Assembly: GCA_021030905.1 (NCBI GenBank)
Contig: JAGFMI010000013.1
Span: 744,001-808,000, forward strand
Source of the DNA: Pyrenula massariospora
Taxonomy: Eukaryota > Ascomycota > Eurotiomycetes > Pyrenulales > Pyrenulaceae
DNA: 64,000 bases
Direction of reading: 5' to 3'
Shown: piece after piece, positions 33,698 to 45,674 of the stretch
Position numbering within the stretch: the stretch's first letter is position 1
Layout: each line of letters starts with the position of its first letter
Notes under the pieces: model-generated
The model's database searches: none
What the model was told of the DNA's origin: nothing
Seen by the model: only the letters and a program-made list of their open reading frames with translations
Position numbers and translations under genes: made by a program

Positions 33698-34908
33698 GGT
33701 CTAATAGCACCACACAGGAAGATGGAATTGGGCGAAGGAAAACCTCAACCCAAGACCCTGCCTGTGCGCGAAGATAGCAGAAGCTTCCCTGCCAAATTTT
33801 CATTGAATTGGCTCTTGGAGCTATCAAATCGTGATGTCATCCTCGGACGTACGCGGGTCGGTCCAGGTGGCGGAAGTGGAACGCGGCGTTGGAAAAATAG
33901 CTTTTGGCAACTCATTGAGGGCTGCTAGCATTTACCTGCCTTTGTTGTCCAATCATGCTACCCCACAGGTACGAAAATGACACGATGGGAGTCTAGTCGC
34001 AGGCGTCCAGCCTTACGTGGAGGCAAAAACAAGGATCAGGCTGGCGCTGGTACCGGCTCTTCTTTCAGATTCTCACAGCATTCACAAATTGTTGCAAATG
34101 CTCGGTATTCCGCCGATCTTCCTTCTGTTTTGCTTCTCGGGTCTTCCAGTGTCTCTTCTATCATCCAAACCATCTAGTCGTCAGATGCGATCGAGAACCA
34201 AAGACTGCGTCATGTAGTTCCTCCTGCACGATTTGGTGACGATGTCTTATCACTACGACCATGAGCATCAAGCCAAGATGCGTAAACCTTTCATACCTAT
34301 TGCTTGCTCCTACTTTTGTTCGCTCCTACTTTTGTTCGAATAGGCCGGAAAGGGGTATACATTGACGACTGAAGTCTGTGGATAAGCGTAAATTCGAAGT
34401 GGATACCTTTATTCTGCGTACGAAATCAGCCCATGGGCCACGCGACCACAGCGCTAGATAAAATCAGGCAGTGCGTGGTGTCGATCACCATCACCGCCCA
34501 CCGTAGATGTTGGTTTGGAACCTTTGCGCGGTACGCACAGTCCAACAGTCCCACCGCATAGAGTCGACGAGGACTGATTGAAAATGCTTCCTCAAGGCCA
34601 GCCGCCATTTACCGCCGATGCGACTACGATAGGCTCAACGACAAAGATTTCGCAAAATTTAACGAAGATTCGCGGTGACAGTGCTCGTTGAGTTTACGTT
34701 AGACCAACAGCTCACGATCAAGTTCACACAGCCTGCTGTTTTGCGGACGTTGGCCGAGATATCCACAAGAGCTAAGTCCCGCCATATGCGATGGCAGCGT
34801 CCATGAAATAACTTCAATGGTGTTTTTGTCCATAGAGTTCGGCCTGAAAATCTCCCTAGATACTCGTGTCTAATTTCTTGGGCTTCGCGGTATCTTTACG
34901 ACACTGCC
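33698..34908. other. intergenic, no gene seen
   Basis: About 1.2 kb between two divergent genes. Open frames of about 65 codons occur but none is recognisable. Confidence 0.5.
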
Positions 34909-36392
34909 ATGAAGATATACGCAATTTTGTTGATCGCACTCGCTCTAGTTGTTAATTGCTTCGGTTTTCAAATTCCAGCGAGAAACTACACCTTCTGGAT
35001 TGATCAATCTTGTTTACGCTCCAATCTCCATTTCGAGGACGCCTTATACGAATCTCGGATGTGGGCAAGGCAAGCAAGCGCCCGACTCCGTAGCCGGTCA
35101 GAGACATTATCTAAAGAATGCTTCAAATATCTATTTAATGACTTGGGCCAGTATGCAGATGCAGATGAAGTTGATATGAAACGCGTTGCGGGTGAGTAGC
35201 ATGATATTTACATTCATCAAAAATTGGGCTCAGCCGTCTGATCGCTTGCGCTGAATAGATAGTCTGAGTCTTGTATCTTCAAAGCAATGGATCGTTGAAC
35301 ATAATCAAGCGACTCACCGATACTATTGTGATGATGATCCTATGGATCCAGCTCTAGATAGCAATACTCGATGGAAACTCAGAAGAGATCCTCCAACACC
35401 ACCTCAGCTCTATACGCCACAGGGACGTCGTCCTCCAGAGCGCCAACGATTTCTTCCGCAGGTGCTAGTGCCCTGGCACGAATGGGAAGACAGGGAGAAT
35501 CTAATGTAAGTTCATCGACGGAACCCTTTTCGACAGCATCTCTGACAACGTGCTTCTCCCTCTCAGTTTAATGGAAAATAAACGCGGTGGCTGCTACTAT
35601 TCACTCTCCACTCAAGCTCTGACATATTGGCGTCGCCTGCGTGATGGGGCCGGCGTTGTACATAACGGGCAGAAAAAGGAGAGAGACACGACAACGGTCA
35701 GTGGTTCACCGCTGACATTTCTGAAAGCTCTGACTGGGATGACGTCCATAATAGTTATGTGAACGGCAGATGAGTGACGACGCAAGGCTCGCTTCCCTCA
35801 ATGCGATTCCTGACAACGTAAATTTTTCGGCTTGGCGGCCTGAATACCTCGGATCAACTTGGCCAGGACGCCTGCCTCAGCCGGGCGGCCGGCGGCCTGA
35901 CCCTCTCCTGGAACCTGCAATTTTGGCCCCTATTGATCGATTTCGGCTTCTAACTTCCTTTGTTCTCCTGCGTGAAGTCCGCTACCCTCTTTTAGACAAA
36001 GTCTCATATGCTGCATATACTAACATGTCTATCCTAGGCGTTTCGCCAGAGACCCTTTATGTGTATGTGAAGCTCTTTTCCCGTGTCGTAATGTCCTCTC
36101 CAGCGTCTCTCATCGATGGAGCTCAAATCAAACGCTGAATATCAGGCATACAGATCGTGACCAAGGAGTCAGGCTGCTATCGACTCGTCAGACGGCCGGC
36201 TGGCAGAATGTATGGGATTTAGACGCAGATGAGAAGATCAAAAACCCGGAAACTTACGCTTTCTTTGGTCTGCTAGCAGGTCTTGCCGATCGGGGTTGGC
36301 GGCTCAGTAAAGATGAAGGTAAGGCAAGCCAGGGCTACTTGGAGCAGGATGAATCTGTGATCGAAAGGTTTCCAACTGATATCCCCGCCTGA
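34909..36392 (+). CDS. secreted protein, degenerate metalloprotease-like family, copy B
   Basis: Six exons (34909-35191, 35259-35505, 35567-35696, 35755-35971, 36038-36062, 36146-36392) sum to 382 aa, with introns of 56-83 bp. A signal peptide (MKIYAILLIALALVVNCFGF) is followed by a conserved early Cys, then the YCDDDPMDP block, RWKLRRDPP, EWEDRENL, TLC, the helix IDRFRLLTSFVLLR and, near the end, NPETYAFFGLLAG with DRGWRL. These blocks occur in the same order in the single-exon gene at 2892-3923, so the two are paralogues. The helix where active M35-like enzymes carry HExxH has no histidine pair. Exon 5 is only 25 nt. Two introns have weak donors (GTCAGT, GTGAAG). The model is supported by alignment to copy A rather than by splice scores alone. 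Confidence 0.65.
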
Positions 36393-37329
36393 ATCTGACT
36401 AAGGGTTTTTGATTTGGGTCACGGGTTTGAATCGCCTGCATCGCTCGATCTTTAGACTTTAAATTGAACCATTTCACAGACCGTTAATAAATAGGTTCTC
36501 GAAGCTCTGCAGTGGCAACGGAAGTACTGGAAATTCTTGTAAGTCTAGAATATTTTGCTTGCAGGCTATCTATATGTAGACTATTCATGTAGCCCTCGGT
36601 ACTTCTAAAATATATAAATATATGTAGAGCTACGAGGTACACATCGGCGATCCGGGTAGACTTTGACAGTTGTTACGTTGACACTACTCCACTTATATTG
36701 GTAGAACTTTGGGCTTAGTAGGCATGATACTCTTAGGCTGAATAATTGTTTATTTGATTTAGTATCTAGCCTAGTACCTAGTATATAAAGAAGGAGGTGT
36801 TATATGCGATAGCCCGTATGACCTTATCGTATAGGTATGGCACTCTTATATTAATTAGAGTTGTCTACTGTGGTGGGCGCGAAAAAGATGCTTGGTAAAC
36901 TGTCTAAAGACGTCGTGAGACAAGTAAAAGCGAGCAACAGAGCTCCAAGTCTGATCGTGGCAGTTGCGAATTGATATGCCTCTCTCAAAGGACCCTTCAA
37001 CTTTGGTGAATTGCCCACGTTTCTTTGACGCATAATTCTAACTTCTCAGCTGGATGAGTAGGTGGAGTAGTAACAGGTAGCATCCTGGGACTAAATTTTG
37101 AAACATAACTAGCAACTGCAGCCGAGTCCGCAGAATTTCAAATCGACGACTACTCAGACGAAAATTGGCTCCCCTGCACTAGAGCATGAAGTATTGAAGA
37201 CGCTGGGGAAGAAGTCTAGTGTGGGAACTTGACGCACCATGTTTCACGGTCCAGGTCAACACTTGGAACTATTCACAGCTAGCTTGATCGTGTACGAAGA
37301 CAGTCAATTCATTGAAAGTTCTAGATATC
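36393..37329. other. AT-rich intergenic region, no gene seen
   Basis: About 940 bp. The part at 36540-36850 is AT-rich with many TATA-like and CTAGTA words, which could be old RIP-mutated sequence, but no element is recognisable. Confidence 0.45.
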
Positions 37330-38120
37330 TCACCCGACGGAACTCCCATCCAGCAACCACCCATAAGTACTACTGAAAAGGCATTGTGGATTCGATATCT
37401 CCGTTAAACTCCCCGACTGTACTGTATCCACCGCCCAAAAGGAACCCTCTCTCGGGATTCGATTGAAGAAATGCGTCTCGATCTCTAGGTTCATCCGCGG
37501 CTGGCCACCCCTGAAAATTACCATAAAGTAGTCCTCGTGCCCCTGCCATGCCGCGGCGCCCCCCGTCTCGCCCGAGCCCAACGCCCCATTCGCCACGATC
37601 ACCTTCTCTTCCTGCGATGAATCGACCGCCTGTGGACGCCAAGTCACCTGCGTGCGGATGACAGTCCCGTCGTTTCGAGTCCAATAGTACGTGTGGAAAT
37701 CATTTTCGCTGGCGCGCAGGGAGAGGTCGCCGAGGTTGCGGCAGAGCATGAGCATGTCGCGCCGAATGTAGTTGGCAAACCCCGTCGGAAGCAGGTTGCC
37801 CTCGCGATCGGATTCCCACGTGTATTGCTGTCGCCTGTCGAGTTTGTGCGGGCGGTGTCGTTTGATCGTCTTTTTGATCACGGCATCAAGGTTGGCGAGG
37901 GGCATCTCGCCCCGGAGGATGTCCTCGAAGCGCATGATAGTGCCATCTTCACGCCATGCTTTGGGATTGTCTTGAGACGCTTTCGCAACTCTGTTGGTTT
38001 GAGTGTGGCCAATGCTTACTTGGCGTCGGGACCGATTAGTTATGCTACTGATAGAGATCGGAAGAAGTGATGCGTGACCGTACCTAGAGTGAAAAAGCTC
38101 AATACAAATGAGAGTTTCAT
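37330..38120 (-). CDS. secreted protein of unknown family
   Basis: Two exons, 38120-38084 and 38018-37330, sum to 241 aa. The short first exon encodes the signal peptide MKLSFVLSFFTLVSIGHTQ; a 65-bp intron with a CTAAT branch site precedes AAG. The unspliced frame instead starts MAHHYETL at 38133 and has no signal peptide, so the spliced start is preferred. The mature protein is mixed alpha/beta, with a basic segment (KKTIKRHRPHKLDRR) and a repeated aromatic pattern (FHTYYWTRNDGTVIRTQVTW), and has only two cysteines. I do not recognise the family. Lying next to another secreted protein in a gene-poor area, it may be a lineage-specific secreted factor, but nothing in the sequence shows its role. 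Confidence 0.6.
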
Positions 38121-39699
38121 AGTGATGAGCCAACCTAAGAAGGAAACACTGAAGTCAAAGTAGCTACGTATAAGATTCGCCTACCGGGACATGACATTCT
38201 ATTTAACGTGACAATAGAAACAGTGCTTACAGCAAATGGCAAGCTACAATCGTTCCATATTCAAAGAGACAATGTATATAATGCAGCATTGTCGTACATT
38301 TTACTCTTAAAGCTCGTCGTTTTTCTAGGCGAGAATCTCCGACAGCGTTCGTTGTGGACACTGCCTCCGGCCAACCCAGCACTGCCCGTTCTGCCGGAGA
38401 TGGTCCTGTTTCGGGGAACCGGCATGCCGAGCCGAGCTTACGGACAACAAGGCCAGTCCCGCTAAGCCCGAGCCGTTGTGCAGGAGCCACTCCGGCTATA
38501 CAGGCCGACTGTGACTATTTTCTGTCAGAGGTCACCTCTACGAACTTATTTCTACATGGAACGCTTAACAGCTCTTGCAATACTTTATCAGTCCTTACAG
38601 CCCCAACTCTAGACAGTGTCTCTCTGCGCCTTCGAGATTTGCACCTTCCCCAAAGCAACACCTATCGGTTCTCCCGCACCGCCCCCGATAGTTCTTGAAC
38701 CTGCACCGGAGAAACCTTTATTCACAGCCTGACCAAGTAATGCTAGACAACAGGCAATCATGATCGACAATCAGTGGTAGATGATCTTAGCTCCATAACC
38801 AACTTCGATACCTCTGGCGGTCGGAGTACTACGTTTCTCAACGGCCGAGTATGAGTAATTCCATCTGCATCGATTCCTTATGTCTAAGATCGTGAATCGT
38901 ACAATCTTTTCGTCCTTACCAGTTCAAACCAGCTGCAATTATTAGAGTCCGAAGGCTAACATTACCAATCTGCGTGCGACACCTAGAAAGCCTTCAAAGC
39001 ACTGCTAGGCTAAACGTTAAGTTTGCATCTTGAAGTCTAGTTTGTCCTGCTAGGAGCGGGACGCCCATCCCAGCCTTCGAGGAACTGTCATTGAACATGA
39101 GAGCACGAGACCTGTTGATGTCAAGTAAATTCCGTAGCCTCACTGTCCTTGCAGATACTTCATTGTCGCAGCGCGGACGGATGCAAGGTAGACAGTTAGA
39201 GCGAGTTCCAACGGCCTAGGAAATGGTCCCATATTCGATTATGACGCTTTGATCCGTACGATATACTCAAGCAGCAGTGCCTAACGCCTTTTTCAGCTTT
39301 CTCTTGCAACTCCGACGGTTCTTAGATCAAAATCGACATACATTCTTTGCCAGAAAATGCGGCTGCTTGTTCAGAGGCCCACTTTCTGATGTGGTGAAAT
39401 TGACTAGTCACACGGCGAGAGCGACTTGAACGTACTCAAGGAGAAGGGCACAGGCATTGATTGAAAGTGTATCTAATCAACAAAGAATCACTTTGAAGAA
39501 CTTGCGGAACGAAATAAGTGCACCTATTCAAAAAGATGCCACGGTCTTTGCATACCCGCTGCCGCTTCTGCTTTTGAGGTCTCATTCCCCCCCTTGTTAC
39601 TTACAAAACCTCAAGCCTCCGCATCCGTCCATGTCCCACCGCCTCCCTAGCCTCCGTTTACTCTATCTTCAATCTTCCCACGACACTTTCGGTACCATC
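38121..39699. other. intergenic, no gene seen
   Basis: About 1.6 kb. A GC-rich patch near 38350-38500 yields open frames on both strands without recognisable content. No repeat or RNA gene was noticed. Confidence 0.45.
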
Positions 39700-40967
39700 T
39701 CACGACCCATCGGTATTCCCCGCATCCGCAATCGACCCACACGGCCCATTACTCACATAGAACGGCAGCTCGCCGACCGGCGCATTGGGCGCCGTCTCAA
39801 ATTGCCTAGTCCCAAAATTGCCCGGTGCGCACGTGGTCGCGGTGAGTATGTAGCACAGATCGTCCCCGCCGTAGGCCGAGCCGGCGCAGTTCCCCCCCTG
39901 CCGGAAGCACGCGGTGCAGCACTCTTCGGGGCTGAAGATGCCGCTGGCGAGGGAGAAGGAGGTGTCTGAGCCGCCGCCGACCTCTTCGATGGGTTTGCCG
40001 CCGTTCGCGCTGCTGACGATGTTGTTGGGGGCGCAGCCGGCGTAGACGGTGGGGCCGGGGATGGAGACGGTTTCGGTGACTGGAGATTTATTTGGTTAGC
40101 TGGGATGGCTGTAGAAGGGTGAGAGCGTTACCAGTCGTGCTTGTGGTTGTCGTGCTGGTTGCGGTGGTTACAGTCCGGGAAGTGACTGTTGTGGATGTCG
40201 TCACGGTCGATGTGACATCAGGAGGGTAAGTAGTAGTCGTGACTTTCACAATAGATGTCGTTGTAGTGGTGCTAGGAGCGAGTGTCGTTGTGCTTGTAGT
40301 CTTGGCAGTGGCTGTGGAAACCTTTGTCGTTATGCTTTCAATAAAAATGACACAATTGACAGCAGTCGGATATAATTTGGGAGAGAAGATAGGTGTTGGA
40401 GTGCCCTTCGCTAGCTTAAGAGTCTGTTGCGGCTCGCTGCCTCTTGCTGTAAGCTCGTAAGGAGATCGGCCCTTTATTTTAGGGACATAGCCATTTTCTT
40501 GCGAGATGGGAGTAAAACCGGCAGGCGTGGGGACAGTACTTGTTGACACTGATGTCACTGTTGTAACACTAGAGCTTGTAGTTGTGACGACTGAGGTCGA
40601 CGTAGAGGTCAGGATAGAGGTGCCTAGTATGACGGAGTCAGATCTCTTCAGAAGGGATCGAGCTGGCCAACTTACTTGTCAAGGTTTCAGTGACCGTCTT
40701 AGTGCTTGGAGGAGCGGTGCTCGTGAATGTCGTCGTACTGACAGCAGTAGAAGTCACAGGCGCAGGCGTGATGGTTTTTACTGGTGTAGTCGTTGTTTTG
40801 CTGAAAACGGTAAGAGGTATGTTGATCGTGAATGTCGATGACGGAACGTTCTGAACCGAAGACTTTCCAAATTTAGTAAAACAAAGTTCTTCGGAGGTGA
40901 CCGATACAGCAAGACCAGTACTGCCAAAAGCAAGAAGAGCCAAAAACGTTCTAAGAGTCAGCGCCAT
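39700..40967 (-). CDS. secreted Thr/Ser-rich protein with C-terminal Cys-rich (apple/PAN-like) domain
   Basis: Exon 1 (40967-40676) starts with signal peptide MALTLRTFLALLAFGSTGLA and continues into Thr/Ser/Pro-rich sequence. A GTAAGT...CTAG intron leads to exon 2, a long Thr/Ser/Val stretch interrupted by a Pro-containing module with YVPKIKGRSPYELTARG. A second intron (GTAACG...CCAG near 40132-40084) leads to the last exon. That exon encodes YAGCAPNNIV, FSPEECCTACFRQGGNCAG, DDLCYILTATTCAPG and ends GPCGSIADAGNTDGS. The spaced cysteines and EECC..C pattern resemble apple/PAN modules of fungal secreted proteins. The Thr-rich region is probably O-glycosylated. A cell-wall or extracellular role is inferred. 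Confidence 0.7.
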
Positions 40968-42803
40968 GGTTGTTGACTTAAAAGAGATTGCGAATTGACA
41001 GATGAGGAAGGAACTGGCAGTGACCTGGGTCCAGAAACCATAGTTTGAAGATGATGCAGAATGGTTCCTTATAAGTTTACAAGGAAAACATCGAGACAGA
41101 CCAGGTTCATGTTCCCCAGCGAGGATTATGCCCTCAAAGTGGCTTGCTCAACTCGTATCCAGACATATTGCGAATGCCAGGAGAGAAGACACTGGCCAAA
41201 TCTGGGGAACAATGTGATCTACTACCCTAGGTCAACATATCTTGTCTGCCAAATGTAGAGATAGTAAGAGAACATCAGGATGGCCAGTTCAAGCCTCGCC
41301 CTCAGAGGAAGCCATCATGTCAAGCACTATTTGCACTTGCCACAAGCCTAGAGACACTAGAGGAAGGGGTGCGGCTAAACTTGCTTCATGTGGCTTCAGA
41401 AGAGCGAAAATCACAAAGGCGGTAAAATAGCTCGAAAGGCTTGCTTTCCGACTATCTCAGGGTATCTTACACCGGCTGTGGCCGGCTGAGGTAATACGGA
41501 GTGAAGAGGTCCTCATTAGTTCTCGGAAGTGAACCGATTGAAAAAGCCCGCCACCTCTTGCTAACTTGCTTTTGCCCAATGAGATAACTCTTGCTAGCTC
41601 GCGTGGGCTGCATGGTTCAAAAGCGAATACGGGGTTCGACGGGCAGAGAGGAGCAATTGGTTGACTGAGGTGCTGTAGCAAACGTGAAAACAGGAGAGGC
41701 AATAAAAGGTCGTTGGCAGACTATTGAAATGGTGCAGGTGAGACACGGGGGCGCGCTCCACGTGGGCGTTTTGACGGCCCGTTGGCGTCCTTAGCGCGTC
41801 ACGATTCCGTTTTTATTATTGACAGCACGTCTTGGCTGGAAACGGCAAAAGACTCCGCCTTTCAGGCATCGGATAGGAGTGATAGGATGCGGCCTTTTGT
41901 AACCGCCGCACAGGCATCCAGAATTCCTACGCGCCGACAAAGGAGAAAAGGAGGCAGGCGACATAAGTTGACAAGATCGAAGCGGCACAGGGTAATTCCG
42001 AGCGGCACAACAGGGACTGCGGCTTGCAGATAACTAGACCGCTACACGTTCTCCTGAGCTTTTTCATCGGACTGTGGTAGCAAACAATCTTCAAATACCA
42101 ACTGACAGGCTGACTGCACAATGGAACTACAGTCAACTGTATGGGAGATAGTCTCATAGAGTTCCTCGGCCAGCCGCCCCGACAGAGATGTTCTCCGCGA
42201 CACAACTCGTAGAAAACGCTGGCATTGCTCGTAATTCCTGTGACTGCTTCGCTTCACGGCATCCTGACAAACTTCTTGACGACGAATATTTTCGCGACTG
42301 TCTTATCTAGGCATGCCGTTGATTCTTCTGTGAGCTGGGATGAAGCTCCAGCTCTTTAACAACTAAAATAAGGAGCTGTGGTCTTAAATTCTGACGACTA
42401 CTGCTACCTGGAAATGGAAGCAGAGTACTCAATATGGGCGCCGTAGCGTCCAGATTTAGATTTCGGTTCTATTACTCGCGGCTATCAGCTGTTCCAATCC
42501 AACAGACCTTCTACAGAATCTAATAGTACCGTTAAAGATGCTGTGTTAGCTTTATCTTAACTTCTATTTTGAGCTGTTTCTCCCTTGAATTACTATATCA
42601 GAATCTTCAGCGGAAATATGTATACATTCGAACGCCTTTTATCTTCGACACCTGCTGTTGCAGTACTGGCGGACCTTTTGGGATGACATTGCTATCGACA
42701 AAATCTCAGCAAACAGTGCTGTCAAGATCATAGCCTTGCAAACGATGGCCGCAAGCTCGCTCTGACACCTCCCCTACCTCTTGTCCCGCACACGCCGTTT
42801 CCA
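40968..42803. other. intergenic, no gene seen
   Basis: About 1.8 kb without a supportable gene. Open frames of 60-110 codons overlap on both strands and show no domain. Confidence 0.5.
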
Positions 42804-44189
42804 TCAATTAACCGCCGGAGCTCTCGCAAAAGCCTCTCTCAAAAACGCCTGGATGATTTCCCCACTCTTTGCATCGTCGGGAGGAAGAATTGCACTAGCG
42901 TACAGGCCGCCTATACCCCTCTCCCTATTCAGGAACCACACGAGATTCGGCAGACCGGTCATTATCAGGGTCCCTGCGGGGAGGATTTTCGTGTCTCGCC
43001 TGGTCAGGAAGGCACCGAGGCCGTGGCCGATTTTTTGGTCGTGGTATGGTTCGTCGATGAGGCGGCCGAACATCACCTGTTGTTATGAGATTATTGTTAA
43101 GCTAGGTTGTTTCTAGTCATGAAGATGAATGTGGAGAGGTGGAATTGACGAGATTGAGAGAAAGGGAAAGGAGGCAGGCAGGCTGATGGGGTACCTTGAG
43201 AGAGGATAAAGCAGCAAGACTTACATTCGCAAAGGATAGGGCGAAAGCCGCAGGGCTGCCCGGAGCGAATTGCGGCTTGAATAACTCCTCCACTAGACTT
43301 TGTTTGAGTATCTTCGGTTCCACTTGTAGCATATCAACGGTCAATTTGGTGAAATCGGAAAGTGTTGAGACCAGTCCCATAGCACCACTATCATCCTCTG
43401 TCACTGCAGGGAAGAGAGGCATACCCGGCACGAGCGTCCCGTCTGAAATCCTTGAACTCACATCAACCAACTTTTGGGCAATTCTTGGTTCCTTGTCTGG
43501 ATGAAAGATGGAGTCTGTCATGCTGAGTGGCTCGAAGATATGCTTTTTCATATACTCTCCGAGTTTAATGCTGTTTAAACGCTCGACAAGAATCCCAGCC
43601 CATTCCGCGCCACCTCCGTACGCCCACCCTTCTCCTGGTTCGAATAGCATCGGCGTCGTGTACGCCTCCTTCGATCTGCCGCATAGTGCCATCGGCGTTT
43701 CTTCTCTCCACATCCTCCAAGTCTGAAGCCGCGGATCGAAGACATCCATGCCTATACCACTAGTGTGAGCAAGCAAGTGTCGAAGCGTGATCCGTTTTGT
43801 ATGTCTATTGAGGCTCATTTTCCCTCCTTCTTCGATAGAAAGAATTTCAAAGTCCCTCAATTCTGGAAGAACTCCATATACCTCATCGTCCAGAGCTATT
43901 TGACCACGCTCTACACATTGTAACGTAGAGATCGCAGTTAATGTCTTGGTGATGGAGTACATCCAGAAAGCACTGTTCTCATCAATGGGCTCGCCGGAAA
44001 TGGGAGAGCGACGGCCGGAGCATTTCAATATAAATGAGTCGCCTTAGATAGATATTAGTAGGTTCAGGACTAGAAACGTCTGCCGTTTCGTATACCTGAT
44101 CGCTCTACAGCGAATACTCCCACTCCAGTGATACCATCAGCTTCAGGAGCTGTCTCCTTGGCTATGAAATCGTCGAAAGATATAGTCAT
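42804..44189 (-). CDS. beta-lactamase-related serine hydrolase
   Basis: Three exons, 44189-44096, 44042-43225 and 43076-42804, sum to 394 aa. The SxxK nucleophile motif is SITK in FWMYSITKTLTAIS at about residue 65. LRHLLAHTSGIG is the usual class C/EstB block, and the Tyr motif appears as WAYGGGAEWAG, i.e. YGG instead of YxN. A late HGLGAF takes the place of the KTG/HTG box. Relatives include esterases, transacylases such as LovD, and D-aminopeptidases, so the reaction is not fixed by sequence; the lack of a signal peptide suggests a cytosolic enzyme. It lies upstream of the SDR and could belong to the cluster at 42.8-52.9 kb. Confidence 0.88.
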
Positions 44190-44613
44190 TGTCGCCGAAA
44201 GGGTTTTGGTTCATGCGTATGGGCCCTATATCGAACTTTTATTCAAGCTGGCAGCACCGACGGAATCGCATTCATGATCTGAGTTCATCATACGACCATG
44301 CCAAGGGCTTAGCATCCACTCGATAAGAAGCGGCCTTAGATACAACAATCAAAGTCGACATACGAGGAGCATACAGCTTTGAGACAACGAAAGGGCCACC
44401 TATGTACATATCAAAGAGTCTATTACTGCCTGATAGGGGAGTCTGACATGCATGCTCCATATATGATTATCGTCCTACCATTGCCCGATTAACAGATTTT
44501 TAGAGTAAGACTACTAGCAGTAGTATATCCCTCGTATTTCTGGCTACATGTATCTATTGCTCTTGCTCCTCGAAACATCTTCAAAGCAATAGCCCTTTCC
44601 AAAAGCAAAACCC
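44190..44613. other. shared promoter region of hydrolase and SDR
   Basis: 424 bp between divergent start codons. No recognised operator was found. Confidence 0.45.
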
Positions 44614-45441
44614 ATGGAACAAGTTGCTAGCAGGAAAAGGACACATACACCAAGAGATGCAAGTCCGCAGGCTCTAAAGGATAAGGTCGCCCTCGTAACG
44701 GGTTCAAGTTCAGGTATCGGAGCGGCGGTAGCCAGAGAACTTTCTGGACGTGGAGCTACAGTAGTCCTGAACTACCCATTTACCGAACTCAAAGAAGCTG
44801 CCGAAGAGATCGGGAAATCATTACCAGGAAAATGGATTGCGGTTCAAGCCGATATCTCGACGAAGGATGGCCCAGCCGCTTTGGTGAAAGCCACAGTGGA
44901 TGCCTGGGGTAAAATTGACATACTTGTCAACAACGCAGCTAATGCTAAGCTTGCCCGAATTGAAGATACATCCTTCGATCTCTGGAATGCTGCGATGGCC
45001 ACCAATGTTAGAGGGGCCTTCTTCGTCACCCAAGCAGCGCTGCCTCATTTACCACCAAAGTCTGAAGGCGGTGGTGGCAGAATTATCTGCATTACGTCTG
45101 AGGTCGCGACTAACCCGGAAATCCTGCAAGCAGCATATGCCACCAGCAAAGGAGCGGTAGCAACGTTGACAAGATGTTTCGCGAAAGAGTTGCCGCCTAA
45201 GTACGGATGCACCGTCAACGCCGTCTCACCGGGTATCATCAAAACACCAACGTTCCTGAGAGAGCTACAGACTCATGGTACTTCTTTCTTAGCTCAAATT
45301 TTCGACGCTCGTACCCCTGTAGACGGTTGGATCGGGCTTCCAGAAGACGTGGCTCTTGCTGTTGCATTTCTTGCGGACGAGCGTGCAAGCTGGATCAATG
45401 GTGCCAGCATTAATGTCTCCGGCGGCATGTTCTTGCACTGA
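44614..45441 (+). CDS. short-chain dehydrogenase/reductase (classical SDR)
   Basis: Intronless gene of 275 aa. The cofactor motif is TGSSSGIG at residues 29-36, followed by NNAA at 106-109 and the catalytic Ser162 (ITSEVA), Tyr175 and Lys179 (YATSK). The sequence ends with INVSGGMF, the typical beta strand of tetrameric SDRs. After the glycine motif the strand reads VVLNYP, with no acidic residue at the end of beta-2, which suggests NADP(H) rather than NAD(H). Substrate is unknown. Its neighbours, a serine hydrolase and a Zn2Cys6 regulator with a P450, suggest a pathway enzyme. Confidence 0.93.
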   Translation: MEQVASRKRTHTPRDASPQALKDKVALVTGSSSGIGAAVARELSGRGATVVLNYPFTELKEAAEEIGKSLPGKWIAVQADISTKDGPAALVKATVDAWGKIDILVNNAANAKLARIEDTSFDLWNAAMATNVRGAFFVTQAALPHLPPKSEGGGGRIICITSEVATNPEILQAAYATSKGAVATLTRCFAKELPPKYGCTVNAVSPGIIKTPTFLRELQTHGTSFLAQIFDARTPVDGWIGLPEDVALAVAFLADERASWINGASINVSGGMFLH

Positions 45442-45674
45442 GCGTTCTATTTCGGGTTGTTTCAAATCGAACTTAGGGTACGGGGACTGGAGAGTTACAA
45501 AGAAGGTCTGTGCAGATGACTATGTCCCTATGTCGTCCACGCCAGCCATACGAACCAAAACGAGTCGGGACATGTTGACATTTCGTATCCAGTTTCAGTC
45601 GAGGATCCGGGAGAATTTCGCAAACTTCTATTATCATCTGACGACCACTTTCCCTGTATAATCTATAAGGCTGG

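Noticed and set aside
36400-36480. GGGTTTGAATCGCC resembling a tRNA T-arm
   Set aside because: No matching acceptor stem, D-arm or anticodon arm lies upstream at the required distance.
36540-36850. AT-rich stretch that might be a RIP-mutated transposon
   Set aside because: No terminal repeats or coding remnant can be recognised, so it is only recorded as AT-rich.
38208-38698. Overlapping open frames of 85-114 codons on both strands in a GC-rich patch
   Set aside because: They overlap antisense, show no family resemblance and lack intron or signal-peptide logic; probably a composition effect.
40088-40600. Val-rich plus-strand frames antisense to the Thr-rich protein
   Set aside because: They are the complement of Thr/Ser codon repeats and have no independent support.
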